The notes under the pieces are model-generated. The model saw only the letters and a list, made by a program, of their open reading frames with translations. It was not told the DNA's origin and did no database searches. The position numbers were made by a program, and so were the translations under genes. From contig NC_083570.1 of the NCBI RefSeq assembly GCF_027579695.1, forward strand, positions 6,319,501-6,383,500: a stretch of DNA of 64,000 bases. The letters are read 5' to 3'. Numbering within the stretch: the stretch's first letter is position 1; each line of letters opens with the position of its first letter. Source of the stretch: Neoarius graeffei. Taxonomy: Eukaryota; Chordata; Actinopteri; Siluriformes; Ariidae. This document shows positions 54,779-64,000 of this stretch, piece by piece.

Positions 54779-56160
54779 GTGAACCCTTCAGGAGTGTTAG
54801 TAAATCTCAAGTGGGGTATTGACAAAGAAACAATGATCATTCTCTATAAATCTTTAATTTTATCATGTCTTGATTATGGTTGGGAAGTTTATGATACTGC
54901 ACGTATTTCTAGGAAAAGAGAATTAGATGTTATTCAAAATCAATGCCTTAGAATCTGCACTGGTGCTCTTCACTCCTATCTCTGTTTTGGAGAGAGACTG
55001 CTCGATTATACCTTTGGACCTAAGAAGAGAATTCAAACAAACTCAAAGTGCAATTAAATATAAATCTTTTGAAGATCATCCAACAAAAAAAAAAAGTTTT
55101 TTTGGCAGAACAAAATTGTGACCTTTTGTCCTATATTTTCTAAAGTTGTTCGTTTGGTTAATAGTCTTCCGGTTCCAGCTTGTAATACTTTGGTTGATCC
55201 TTTTCCATTCTGGGAATCCCAATCTCCAAAAGTTGACTTGGATTTAGTCGCTAAAATCTCTAAACAAGAGGATAGTAGTTGCTGCATGTTACAATCGGCA
55301 TTAGAACACATTCAACTCAAATACAATCAACACTTAGTTAGATATATTTACTGATTGTTCAAAAAAATATTTTGATTGTGCATCTGGCGTTGTAATTCCA
55401 ACTCTAAATATTCAAAAAGATTATAAAATCTCAAATGGTACTATTTTTAGAGCTGAGTTACTAGCAATTACAAAGGCTTTGGAACTTCTTATTGATAAAC
55501 CTCGCTTTCAAAGTGTGATATTTTCTGATATTCCTTGTCTGCCTTACAAAAAATTCAAAAGGAAGATAATGACATAGAATTATTAGCTTTCCGATATCTT
55601 ATGTACAAGTTTTATCTTATGGGTGGTAAGGTTGTTTTTTGTTGGATTCCCGCTCCTGTGGATATTAAAGGAAATGAAATGGCTGATAAATTGGCCAAAA
55701 TATCAGTAAATAAAACCTATTATGACATTCATTACCCTTTTACCACTTCTGATATCACAAAACATATCAAAGATGATATTTTTCCAATATGGCAAGACGG
55801 GTGGGAAAATTGCAAAACTGGTAGATTCTTCAACCAACTTGAACCAAATATTGCAACACATACCACATATTCTGACAGAAACAAACACAGGAGAATTACA
55901 AGACTGAAAATTGGAAAATATCTACTGAATGATACACAATTTCTTTAAAAAAAAAAAACCTCCAATAAGTGTCCAAATTGTGGTGTAAAAGAATGTCAAA
56001 CACCTGCTTCTAGATTCTATCAAATATCCAAACTTTCATGATAAAAAATGAGAAAAATTTCTCATTTCTCAAAAAATGAGAAATAAACAATTAGATATTA
56101 ATATTAAAACCTTACTTTTATGTAAAGAATTTTATGATGACATAAGTTTATGATTGAAAA
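54779..56160 (+). mobile_element. I-clade LINE 3' fragment: RT end, RNase H, CCHC-like tail
   Basis: The RT C-terminal blocks LYKSLILSCLDYGWEVYDTA and LDVIQNQCLRICTGALHS are followed at about 55345-55700 by an RNase H. Its blocks are FTDCSKKYFDCASGVVI, IFRAELLAITKALELL, then FCWIPAPVDIKGNEMADKLA. The final part has NKHRRITRLKIGKYLLND and CPNCGVKECQTP. RNase H within a LINE ORF2 marks the I/Nimb clade. Several frame changes and stops make it inactive, and it is 5'-truncated. The V-SINE at 56176 follows its AT-rich 3' end. Confidence 0.82.
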
Positions 56161-56175
56161 AGAAATAAAATTAAT

Positions 56176-57102
56176 CTCATCTCATTATCTCTAGCCGCTT
56201 TATGCTGTTCTACAGGGTCGCAGGCAAGCTGGAGCCTATCCCAGCTGACTACAGGCGAAAGGCGGGGTACACCCTGGACAAGTCGCCAGGTCCTCACAGG
56301 GCTGACACATAGACAGAGACAACCATTCACACTCACATTCACACCTACGGTCAATTTAGAGTCACCAGTTAACCTAACCTGCATGTCTTTGGACTGTGGG
56401 GGAAACCGGAGCACCCGGAGGAAACCCACGCGGACACGGGGAGAACATGCAAACTCCGCACAGAAAGGCCCTCACCGGCCACGGGGCTCGAACCCGGACC
56501 TTCTTGCTGTGAGGCAACAGCGCTAACCACTACACCACCATGCCGCTGTTCTGTAAAGTTATCCTACCTCTTGGATTTGTCCTACCAAGCGTACTGCGCA
56601 TGCGCGAAATCCAGGAGGGTAGGAAAATTCAACAGACTCGTCTGCCGAGCCATGCTGTTTGTCAGGAAAATCCTACCTCAAGCTTCCAGCTGTTTTGATG
56701 CTGTTCGCTGTTTGAATGTTTGATTTACTCAACCAAATAAGCTATATTCAATAATTACAATGTAGGCGTATTTGCAATTCGGAAACATATAAAATACAGT
56801 ATTTATAAACAAATGAAACGATGCCCCATCATAACTTTGACTGCACAGTGCCCACTGCATGACAGAATTAGCAAGTTCTCATACAGACCGTTTTATTATT
56901 CAAAACAAGTCATTACAAATTATTTGACTCAGCCAAAGACTCAACCAATACGCACAAAACATAAAAATTGGCAAATGCGTGAAATACTCACCGATTTTCT
57001 GTCAGCCCAATTCCAAGATATGACGTCATGTATTCTGCGCATGCGCAGTAGGCTTGGTAGAACAAATCCAAGAGGTAGCATAACTTTACAGAACACCGCC
57101 CC
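56176..57102 (-). mobile_element. Full-length V-SINE, split by a 549-bp MITE
   Basis: The reverse-oriented V-SINE runs from its CTCATCTC tail (56176) through the core to ACCACCATGCCGC (56546). Its last few 5' bases, CCGCCCC, appear only after the MITE, at 57096-57102. The 12-bp target duplication AATAAAATTAAT flanks the whole at 56164-56175 and 57103-57114, which proves that the two SINE parts belong together. Without the insert the SINE is about 378 bp. Confidence 0.93.
56547..57095. mobile_element. MITE with ~59-bp terminal inverted repeats and 4-bp target duplication
   Basis: The ends TGTTCTGTAAAGTTATCC... and ...GCATAACTTTACAGAACA pair over about 59 bp with only a few mismatches, running in to TACTGCGCATGCGC. 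The target duplication CCGC is at 56543-56546 and 57096-57099. The 549-bp body has no transposase frame. The superfamily is unassigned: a 4-bp target duplication with TGTT ends does not fit hAT (8 bp) or Tc1/mariner (TA). Confidence 0.88.
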
Positions 57103-57114
57103 AATAAAATTAAT

Positions 57115-58254
57115 TTTGAAAAAAAAAGAAACTTGTATTTAATGTGTGTGTGCTTGGTCACAATACGTGAACTAGTAGTTCCAATCCTGAAAGGACGCCA
57201 AATCACTTGGAGTGGGAGCGTCCCTAAAAGAAGCTCAAGTTAGTAAATCTCCTCAGTTGTGAGCCGTGTTTATTCTGGATAGATCTTCTGTTGATGATCT
57301 CGCCTTGTCTCTGCCTTTCCCTTTGATTTTAATGACATTTCTGGTGGATGGGGTTTGAACCCTGCACTGACTGGGATTAGATAAAGTCTTGTGTTAACAC
57401 TACTAGCAGATTTCTTTCTTCTGCCTTTCAGGAGATTCATTTCAGTCTGTTAACAATGTTAAAATGACCCAAAGGTAAAATGACCCATGTCAGTGTGGGT
57501 TTCCTCCTGGTTCTCCAGTGTTCTCCTACTTCTCAAAGACACATCTAATGACTGATTGAGGTGACTCAGGATCTCTGATCTCAAACATATTCATCTACCA
57601 ACTTCATTTCCATCTCAACAATCTGTTCATGAGAAAGAAATCTTCATCGACCCAGAATAATGTTCTTGATAAAACATGATGTCAGGAATCAAACAGGATG
57701 AGGCATGCTGCTCCCGGAAACTAATCTGCGATGAGGTGGTGGGATGTGACCCAACACAAAGTAGATTAGTTTCCATTAACAGCACATCATGAAGGGTTCA
57801 GGCACTCGTGAAGGCTGGAGCACTCATACTGAGTGAAATGGAGATTATGTTTAATAAAGATCCACTTTTGTGATTTCTATTAGCAATAAACAATGCAAAA
57901 TCAATAAAATACGGTTTTCCTTCCTGACAGCTGCGTCCTCCTCACTTTTAAAATGGCTCCAACATCCTTTAGGGATGAAGATCAGTTTAAAGATGTCACG
58001 AGGAAAAGGCTGTTCAAGTGAAACAATTGTAATTTATCAACAAGGCTGAAAGTTGTGCTTGAGGTGTCAGTAGGTGGAAAAGTCCTGAAAATTAAGATCC
58101 ATTCTGTGAGTATTTCATGAAATTAATCCTAATCAGTGTGGCTACACTGGTTATATTTCTGCACTGAAGGGAGATGAAATGGTTAATAGAGGAGTGTTCA
58201 TGATCTCTCTGTGTTTGTGCTCCTCCTCTTCCTCTATTGCTCTTTGACACACAG
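57115..58254 (+). other. Upstream region of finTRIM copy 3
   Basis: No coding was seen. From about 58110 (CATGAAATTAATCCTAATCA) it is collinear with the upstream region of copy 2. An AG acceptor at 58253-58254 (TTTGACACACAG) matches the predicted 5' UTR splice of copy 2. Confidence 0.45.
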
Positions 58255-58325
58255 AACCAGGAAGTAACTCCTCATTTCAGAGAAAACAAACCGTTCTCTT
58301 GCTCTCTCGTTGTGAGTTCAGGAAA

Positions 58326-59707
58326 ATGGCTGAGGCCAGTATTTCAGTAGATCAGCTTTCTGTGGACCAGTTCATGTGTCCAGTGTGTCTGGATCTCTTG
58401 AAGGATCCAGTGGCTATCCCCTGTGGTCACAGTTTCTGTAAGGCGTGTATTAATGGCTGCTGGGATCAGGAGGATCAGAAGGGCGTCTACAGCTGTCCTC
58501 AGTGCAGAGATACTTTCACGACAAGGCCTGTTCTACGCAGAAACAACATGCTGGATGAAGTGGTGGAGAAACTGAAGAAGACTGAAGTCCAAGCTGCTTC
58601 TCCTGCTCACTGTTATGCTGGACCTGGAGATGTGGAGTGTGATTTCTGCACTGGGAGAAAACACAAAGCCGTCAAGTCCTGTCTGATGTGTTTGGCTTCT
58701 TATTGTGAAACTCATCTGAAACCTCACTATGAAGTTTCTTCATGGAAAAAACACACATTAATTGAAGCCTCAGCAAAACTCCAAGAGAAGATCTGCTCTG
58801 AACATCATGAAGTGCTGAGAATCTACTGTCGTACTGATCAAATATATATTTGCTCTTTGTGCATGTTGGAGAAACATAAAGACCATGACGCTGTTTCAGT
58901 TGCAGCAGAAAGAGCTGAGAAACAGGTGAGAACTAGAAATCTTTCCAGAATTAAATCATCTTAATTATAGTTTCCCATCTAGAAACAGGTGCTTTAGTCA
59001 GTGATATGATTTGAACTTTAATTTCAATGTGTGTCTCAATCAGAAGGATTCTGTAAAAGCTGATTAAAATTGTCAGTGTTCTGGTGAACAGAGTGTTAAA
59101 TTTATCTTCAGTGATGGTCGTAATCTGGTTCGGGGTGGGTTTCCTGATAACGTTGCCCTTTAGATCTAAAGAGAGAGTTGAGAGACTCTCTTAAGGAACG
59201 AACGTTGTCTCTGTGTGTGGTTTTCCGGAACTCACTCATAAGAAGGAGTCTAAAGAGCAACAGGATGAAGAGCGTCTTGGCAGTTCGCGTCCCCGATATA
59301 GGCATTAGTAGCTGCTAAAGGCAATCATACTGTCGTTGCTGAAGGCATTAGTAGTTGCTAAATCTAGTCGATAAGGTCACATGGTGCTCATTTTTAACCA
59401 AAATCTAATGAAATATAAAGTGTTTAAAATAAAATAATATATAGTATCATCTGGCAGCATTACATATATAATGAGGTAATTAATTAATGAAACTATTTTA
59501 TGTTTTTGGCAAATTTTTTTATTCCAAGCATGTTTTTAATGAAATGAACAAACGTTCACATGAAAGAATGAGCAAATAATAAGCTAAATAATGAGGTAAA
59601 TGTGTTCCCCGTGCTCGCTCATTTCACTGTTACCCCCCGATCATGCAGTCAGGATTATTTCAGCTGTTCTCCACAGTGCAGAGTGGGCCATGTTCTCCCT
59701 TATAAGT

Positions 59708-59743
<36 letters not shown>

Positions 59744-62375
59744 TTTGATCTGTGTGTAGTGTGTACCGAATGAGGTTTAATATATATAGTCAACCTTATA
59801 TAGAAGGAGGTCAATTCAACCTTCTTAGGTACACACTACACACACATCAAAACCTCTCTCTCTCTCGCTCTCTCTCTCTCTCACTCACACACACACACAC
59901 ACACACACAGACACCATTAGAAGTGCAGAAATGTGTCTCATTTATAACACTAAATTAGTTAATCACTCGCCTAATGGAGCTAAATTTGATTAAAATATAG
60001 TGATATAAATGTGACATTCTGATATCCATACGTAATTCCATAACATACTGAAATATATTCATCGTGTTTTGTGTATATTTATTTAATAATTAACAGAGCT
60101 GGACAAAGAACCCAACTTCATTACTTAAGTCAAAGTACAGATCCCACTGGGCAAATGTTACTCCGATACAAGTGAAAGTTGGACAGTCAAATTTTTACTT
60201 CAGTTAAAGTACTGCAGTATTTGCTTTTAAAAATCCTTAAGTATTAAAAGTACATTTTCTGTCAATGCATTTGTTGTATTATAGCCACAACGCTTACAAA
60301 ACCTAATGCCTCTGAAACACCTGACTGGATTTACTGACTAACTTGTAGAACCTGTAGAATAAACGCCTGGTAGAATGTTACAAAATGAAACACAACTGAA
60401 CTGAAAAAGACCCATTGTCATTTTCATTTTTTTTTTTTTTTTAATTGAAACCCTCCTCCCCACTGCCACAAAGCAGCATGGTAGTGTTCAGCTCTGGCAG
60501 TGTGTGCACACATGTATGTGTGTGTTAATCAGGAAGACAGTGGAACAGCTGTAAATGCAGCTTGCTCAGAAAATAAAAAGGACAATCCAACCTGATTAAA
60601 ACCCAGATCCGCACCTCGAGCTTAATAACGGCCCAACAGCAACTCTGCTTTAAGCAAGACAACAAAAAAAAGTGAAAGACTATCATCTGACATCAAAACA
60701 AAAAATTCCAGCAATTTGTTGTGACTGACGAGTACAATACTGTCCATCTCACAGGTCTCACGTGCGTGCGTGTGTAAGTGTATGTATTCATGCACATATG
60801 AATCTGCCTGTGGAATCATGTCAGTGAAGCTCCACCTGACATGCTAGCAAACTCTTTTCAAACTGAAAATCATATTGGGCAGCTAATATTACGAGAAAAT
60901 AAAGATTTCTACTTTTTTGTTTAATTGGCAAGATTATGATAAAACACTTCTGAAAGGACTTCAGAAAAGTGAACGTTATTCATGTTAGTGTAACTCCGTT
61001 TTTACATGCTAACTAACAGTGTCCAAGTTAACTAGCTATGTGTAAACATTAGACGTGGACAAGGCGATGGCAACTTGGCAAATCCATAGAAAGTCATTTG
61101 ACTAATCAGACTGTGTAGCGATTGCAACGTTATCGCGAGCTCTAAAGCACAGACAACTTCACTGCAAGCTTTCTCTTGGAATAAAACGTTTATATCCCTC
61201 AATATGCTTCCGCAGGTCGGATGGGGAGTTTTTGTAGGCTGTGATGTGCTCCGTTTTAGGCAAACAAAGCAAACATTTAAAATGAAACGACTCTTTATTC
61301 CTTTCAGAAAACTGAACCATGGGTTCTAGCTATAGAACCGTGGGTGTGTGCATTCCCCAGAAGAACCGCCTCCTTCCATTCTGCCATCAACTGATCGTGT
61401 TAAATAATGCTGCGGAAAAATCATTGATCTTGATTTTATCCAGTCTATGGACGTGACGTGACCCGAGTGATTACTGATAGACTGTCTCAGCGTCACCTGC
61501 GAAAAAACCAGTCACGTTTTAGAAAAGATAAAAACATCCACTTTCAAAGCTGCTTCATAGTAACGAGTAACGAGGACCTTGATAGAAATGTAGTGGAGTA
61601 AAAAGTACGATATTTGTCTTTCAAATGGAGTGAAGTTAAAGTCATAAGTTTCCACAAAAAATACTCAAGTAAATTACAGATACTCAAAGTGTACTTCAGT
61701 ACAGAAATCAAGTAAATGTACTTCGTTACTGTCCACCTCTGATAATTAACTCAATGTATTTGCAATGTAGAAGAAAACTAATTGAACACCACCAGCAGAT
61801 TCAACCCCAGTTTCCCCCGCTGACTGTGAGAGTCCCTCAGAGCCGCATGCGCATTCTGTGGATTCGGCAGCGATCCACAAAGCTGAATGTATTTTATTTG
61901 TCCTCAGAGTGAGTTAAAGGAGGAGCAGATGAAATCCCAGCAGAGAATCCAGGAGAAGCAGAAGAAGGTGCAGGAGCTGAAACAGGCTGTGAACACTATA
62001 AAGGTGAGCAGTGAGCAGAGACAGAGCTGCTCCTAGAAACACACACAACATGGACAACGAGTCATTTACAGTCCCAGTAAGAGAGGGAATGATAGATGAG
62101 CTTTAAATCGTGTGTGTGTGTGTGTGTGTGTGTCCTAACAGCTCAGTGCACAGACAGCAGTGGAGGACAGTGAGAGGATCTTTACTGAGCTGATCAGCTC
62201 CATGGAGAAAAAGCGCTGGGAGGTGACGGAGCTGATCAGAGATCAGGAGAAGGCTGAACTGAGTCGAGCTGAACGACTCCTGGAGCAACTGGAGCAGGAG
62301 ATTGCTGATCTTCAGAGGAGAGTCACTGAGCTGGAGCAGCTTTCACACACACACGATCACATCCATTTCCTCCAG
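58326..62375 (+). CDS. finTRIM copy 3: RING/B-box exon and coiled-coil exons, runs beyond the window
   Basis: The coding exons are 58326-58925 (200 residues), 61908-62003 (32) and 62142-62375 (78), in phase with GT-AG sites. The protein starts MAEASISVDQLSVDQFMCPV. The C3HC4 RING has cysteines at 18, 21, 33, 38, 41, 57, 60 and H35. A linker containing AASPAHCYAGPG is followed by the B-box region (CDFCTGRKHKAVKSCLMC...CSEHHEVLRIYC). Exons 2-3 encode the same residues as in copy 2. Intron 1 is 2982 bp and holds a ~1.7-kb insert absent from copy 2. A hAT transposon begins in intron 3 at 62431; exons 4-6 (linker and PRY-SPRY) must lie past 64000 if present. No coding lesion is visible. It is probably a live E3 ligase of the finTRIM family, but incomplete here. 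Confidence 0.85.
59716..59880. repeat. Foldback sequence with (GA)n/(CT)n arms in finTRIM copy 3 intron 1
   Basis: GAGAGGTTTTGATCTGTGTG...TGTGTACC (59716-59767) is near-complementary to AGGTACACACTACACACACA...AAAACCTCTC (59827-59865). The arms are about 35-45 bp and the loop about 60 bp. It has the look of a small foldback/MITE insertion; a (CA)n run follows. Confidence 0.75.
60095..60255. repeat. Teleost interspersed repeat (AGAGCTGGACAAAG... type)
   Basis: AACAGAGCTGGACAAAGAAC, CAACTTCATTACTTAAGT and GGACAGTCAAATTTTTACTT match the same repeat family as 1425-1975 in the opposite orientation. It lies in intron 1 of finTRIM copy 3. Confidence 0.55.
61580..61745. repeat. Teleost interspersed repeat, SINE-free paralogue
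   Basis: Third copy of the repeat seen at 1425-1975, again without the V-SINE (AATTACAGATACTCAAAGTG continuous). Confidence 0.55.
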
Positions 62376-62430
62376 GTAACACTCACTGTCTGATCTACAG
62401 AGCCAGCTGTTCCTCACACACTCTCTAAAA

Positions 62431-64000
62431 CAGCGGTCCGCAACCACCGGTCCGCGGACCGGTACCGGTCCGCGAGACATTCCGAACCGGGTCGTGACAT
62501 TGGGGGGAAATGCCAAAAAAAGGGGGGGATTTTTTATATATAAAAGAGAGAGAGAGAGGTGTAAATAAAACATGGGTTCATTTCACGTTAGATAAGTATG
62601 CGTGGACGCTGCATAGCCTATTGCATTCGGAGGCCGATAGCACATTTTATTTTTTTCAATCATGATGACTGTCTCACCTGGCCTCAACACGTAGGCTATT
62701 TTCCCACAGCGCTGCCTCAGATCAGCTCAGTTCTCACGGTCAGCGACAGTGTATATTAGCTACAATGAGCAAGAAGCAGCAAACGTCCTTAGAAAGTTTC
62801 TTTGGTTTGGGTAAGGGTGAAAAGAGGTCCAGCATTGATGACAATAATGATCCCGGAAGCAACCCAAAGAAAAAGAAGGGATCTTTCAATAGGAGATATG
62901 ATGATTCCTACCTAAAATTCGGCTTTACACAGACCGGTGACTCGCATGCTCCTAATCCGTTGTGTGTGGTGTGCGGGGACAAGCTGTCGAATGAGTCTAT
63001 GAAGCCATCAAAGCTCATTTGACACCTTGAAACTAAACACCCCACACTTAAAAAATAAACCTCTTGAATTCTTTGAGCGCAAAAAGCAAGAGCAAGATTC
63101 ACAAAAACTCATGCTAAAGACAACTACTTCTGTGAACGTGGCTTTGCTAAGAGCCTCGTACAGAGTGGCGTGTCAAATAGCTAAGTCAAAGAAACCATTC
63201 ACTATTGGAGAAGAGCTAATTCTGCCTTCTGCCCAAGACATGTGCGACGAAGTGCTTGGGGAGGCAGCAGCCAAAAAGATAGGCTCTGTACCTCTTTCTG
63301 CCAGTACTGTGCAGAGGTGCATTAATGATATAGCGGAGGATATTGAGGCGCAGTTGTTGCAGAGGCTAAAAGGGTCGCCGTGGTTTGCAATTCAGGTAGA
63401 CGAGTCCACTGATGTGGAAAACAGGGCAATACTTCTCGTTTTCGTGCGGTACATTTTTGAGGAGGATGTTGAGGAGGATCTGTTGTGTGTGCTCTCCCTT
63501 CCAACAAACACCACAGGTGCAGAGTTGTTTCGGGCGTTGGATGGTTACGTGTCAGGGAAATTAGACTGGTCCTTCTGCATCGGTGTATGTACTGATGGGG
63601 CTGCGGCGATGACTGGGCGGCTGTCTGGTTTCACTGCGAGGCTGAGCGAGGTTGCACCTGACTGCGAACACACACACTGTGTCATTCACAGAGAAATGCT
63701 GGCCAGCCGTAAATTGTCACCGGAGTTGAATGCTGTATTGAACGATGTCGTTAAAATGGTCAACTTCAGCAAAGCACACGCACTCAACACCCGGTTGTTT
63801 GAGCAGCTCTGCGAAGAAATGAATGCAGAGCACAAACGCCTTCTCTTGCACACAGAGGTCAGGTGGCTGTCGAGGGGGAAGTCACTGGCCAGAGTGTTCG
63901 AGTTGAGAGAGCCTCTGCAGGCATTTCTGGCAGGAAAACAGTCTGATCTGGCTGCGCATTTCAGTGATGAACACTGGGTGTCAAAACTCGCCTACCTCTG
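62431..64000 (+). mobile_element. ZBED5/SCAND3-like hAT transposon, 5' part, nearly intact transposase
   Basis: The end CAGCGGTCCGCAACCACC starts in intron 3 of finTRIM copy 3, after CTCTAAAA, a possible 8-bp target site. The transposase starts MSKKQQTSLESFFGLGKGEK at 62765. A BED-type finger (LCVVCGDKLSNESM...HLETKH) contains an in-frame TGA at 63020-63022 (expected Arg, CGA to TGA), and one extra A near 63050 shifts the frame. From about 63050 the frame is open to the window end, over 310 codons: WFAIQVDESTDVENRAILL (first catalytic D), GVCTDGAAAMTGRLSG (second D), CEHTHCVIHREML and RWLSRGKSLARVF. The C-terminal dimerisation domain is beyond the edge. A live relative elsewhere in the genome is plausible. 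Confidence 0.88.

Noticed and set aside
1-64000. CRISPR arrays, operons, bacterial-type features
   Set aside because: No spaced identical repeats; introns, SINEs and LINEs show a vertebrate nuclear genome.

Overview
The window is vertebrate nuclear DNA, almost certainly from a teleost fish. Support comes from finTRIM genes (a teleost-specific TRIM expansion), many V-SINEs with the conserved vertebrate core, and teleost-typical transposons: Rex1, L2/CR1, L1/Tx1 and I-clade LINEs, DIRS, Tc1/mariner and several hAT families. The V-SINE with an (ATGAG)n tail and the interspersed repeat at 45.7-46.6 kb look like otophysan (perhaps catfish) repeats, but the species cannot be fixed from this sequence.

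The host content is a small finTRIM array, all on the + strand. Copy 1 (871-2935) keeps only the two coiled-coil exons. Copy 2 (16694-21690) is a complete six-exon gene whose exons join in phase to a 546-residue RING/B-box/coiled-coil/PRY-SPRY protein. Copy 3 (58326-62375) has the first three coding exons, then a hAT transposon in intron 3 that runs off the window end. A worn relic of a further TRIM first exon lies at 51537-51682. The coiled-coil exons of the three copies encode identical protein, while the RING/B-box exons of copies 2 and 3 differ. This points to recent duplication or gene conversion.

Everything else is a nested transposon landscape. At 0-9.5 kb there are a ZMYM1-like hAT remnant, a hAT MITE with an 8-bp target duplication, a pogo-like element with TA target duplication and three hAT fragments. 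At 9.5-14.9 kb lies a DIRS retroelement fossil interrupted by a V-SINE and followed by a perfect 86-bp palindrome. At 22.3-38.3 kb a minus-strand L1/Tx1 LINE is split by a V-SINE/hAT pair and by a 13.1-kb env-bearing endogenous retrovirus fossil with a 4-bp target duplication; its 5' LTR carries a tRNA/5S chimeric SINE. At 38.3-46.6 kb there are an L2/CR1 LINE, a second Tx1 fragment, a rearranged V-SINE, a CpG-rich stretch and a CR1/Jockey-group LINE. At 50-57 kb there are Rex1, a Ty3/Gypsy gag fossil, a Tc1 element holding a solo LTR, an I-clade LINE with RNase H, and a V-SINE interrupted by a 549-bp MITE with ~59-bp inverted ends.

I found no convincing new multi-gene system. The most novel-looking items are the 549-bp MITE family, the tRNA/5S chimeric SINE, the DIRS-associated palindrome, and the finTRIM array with homogenised coiled-coil exons.
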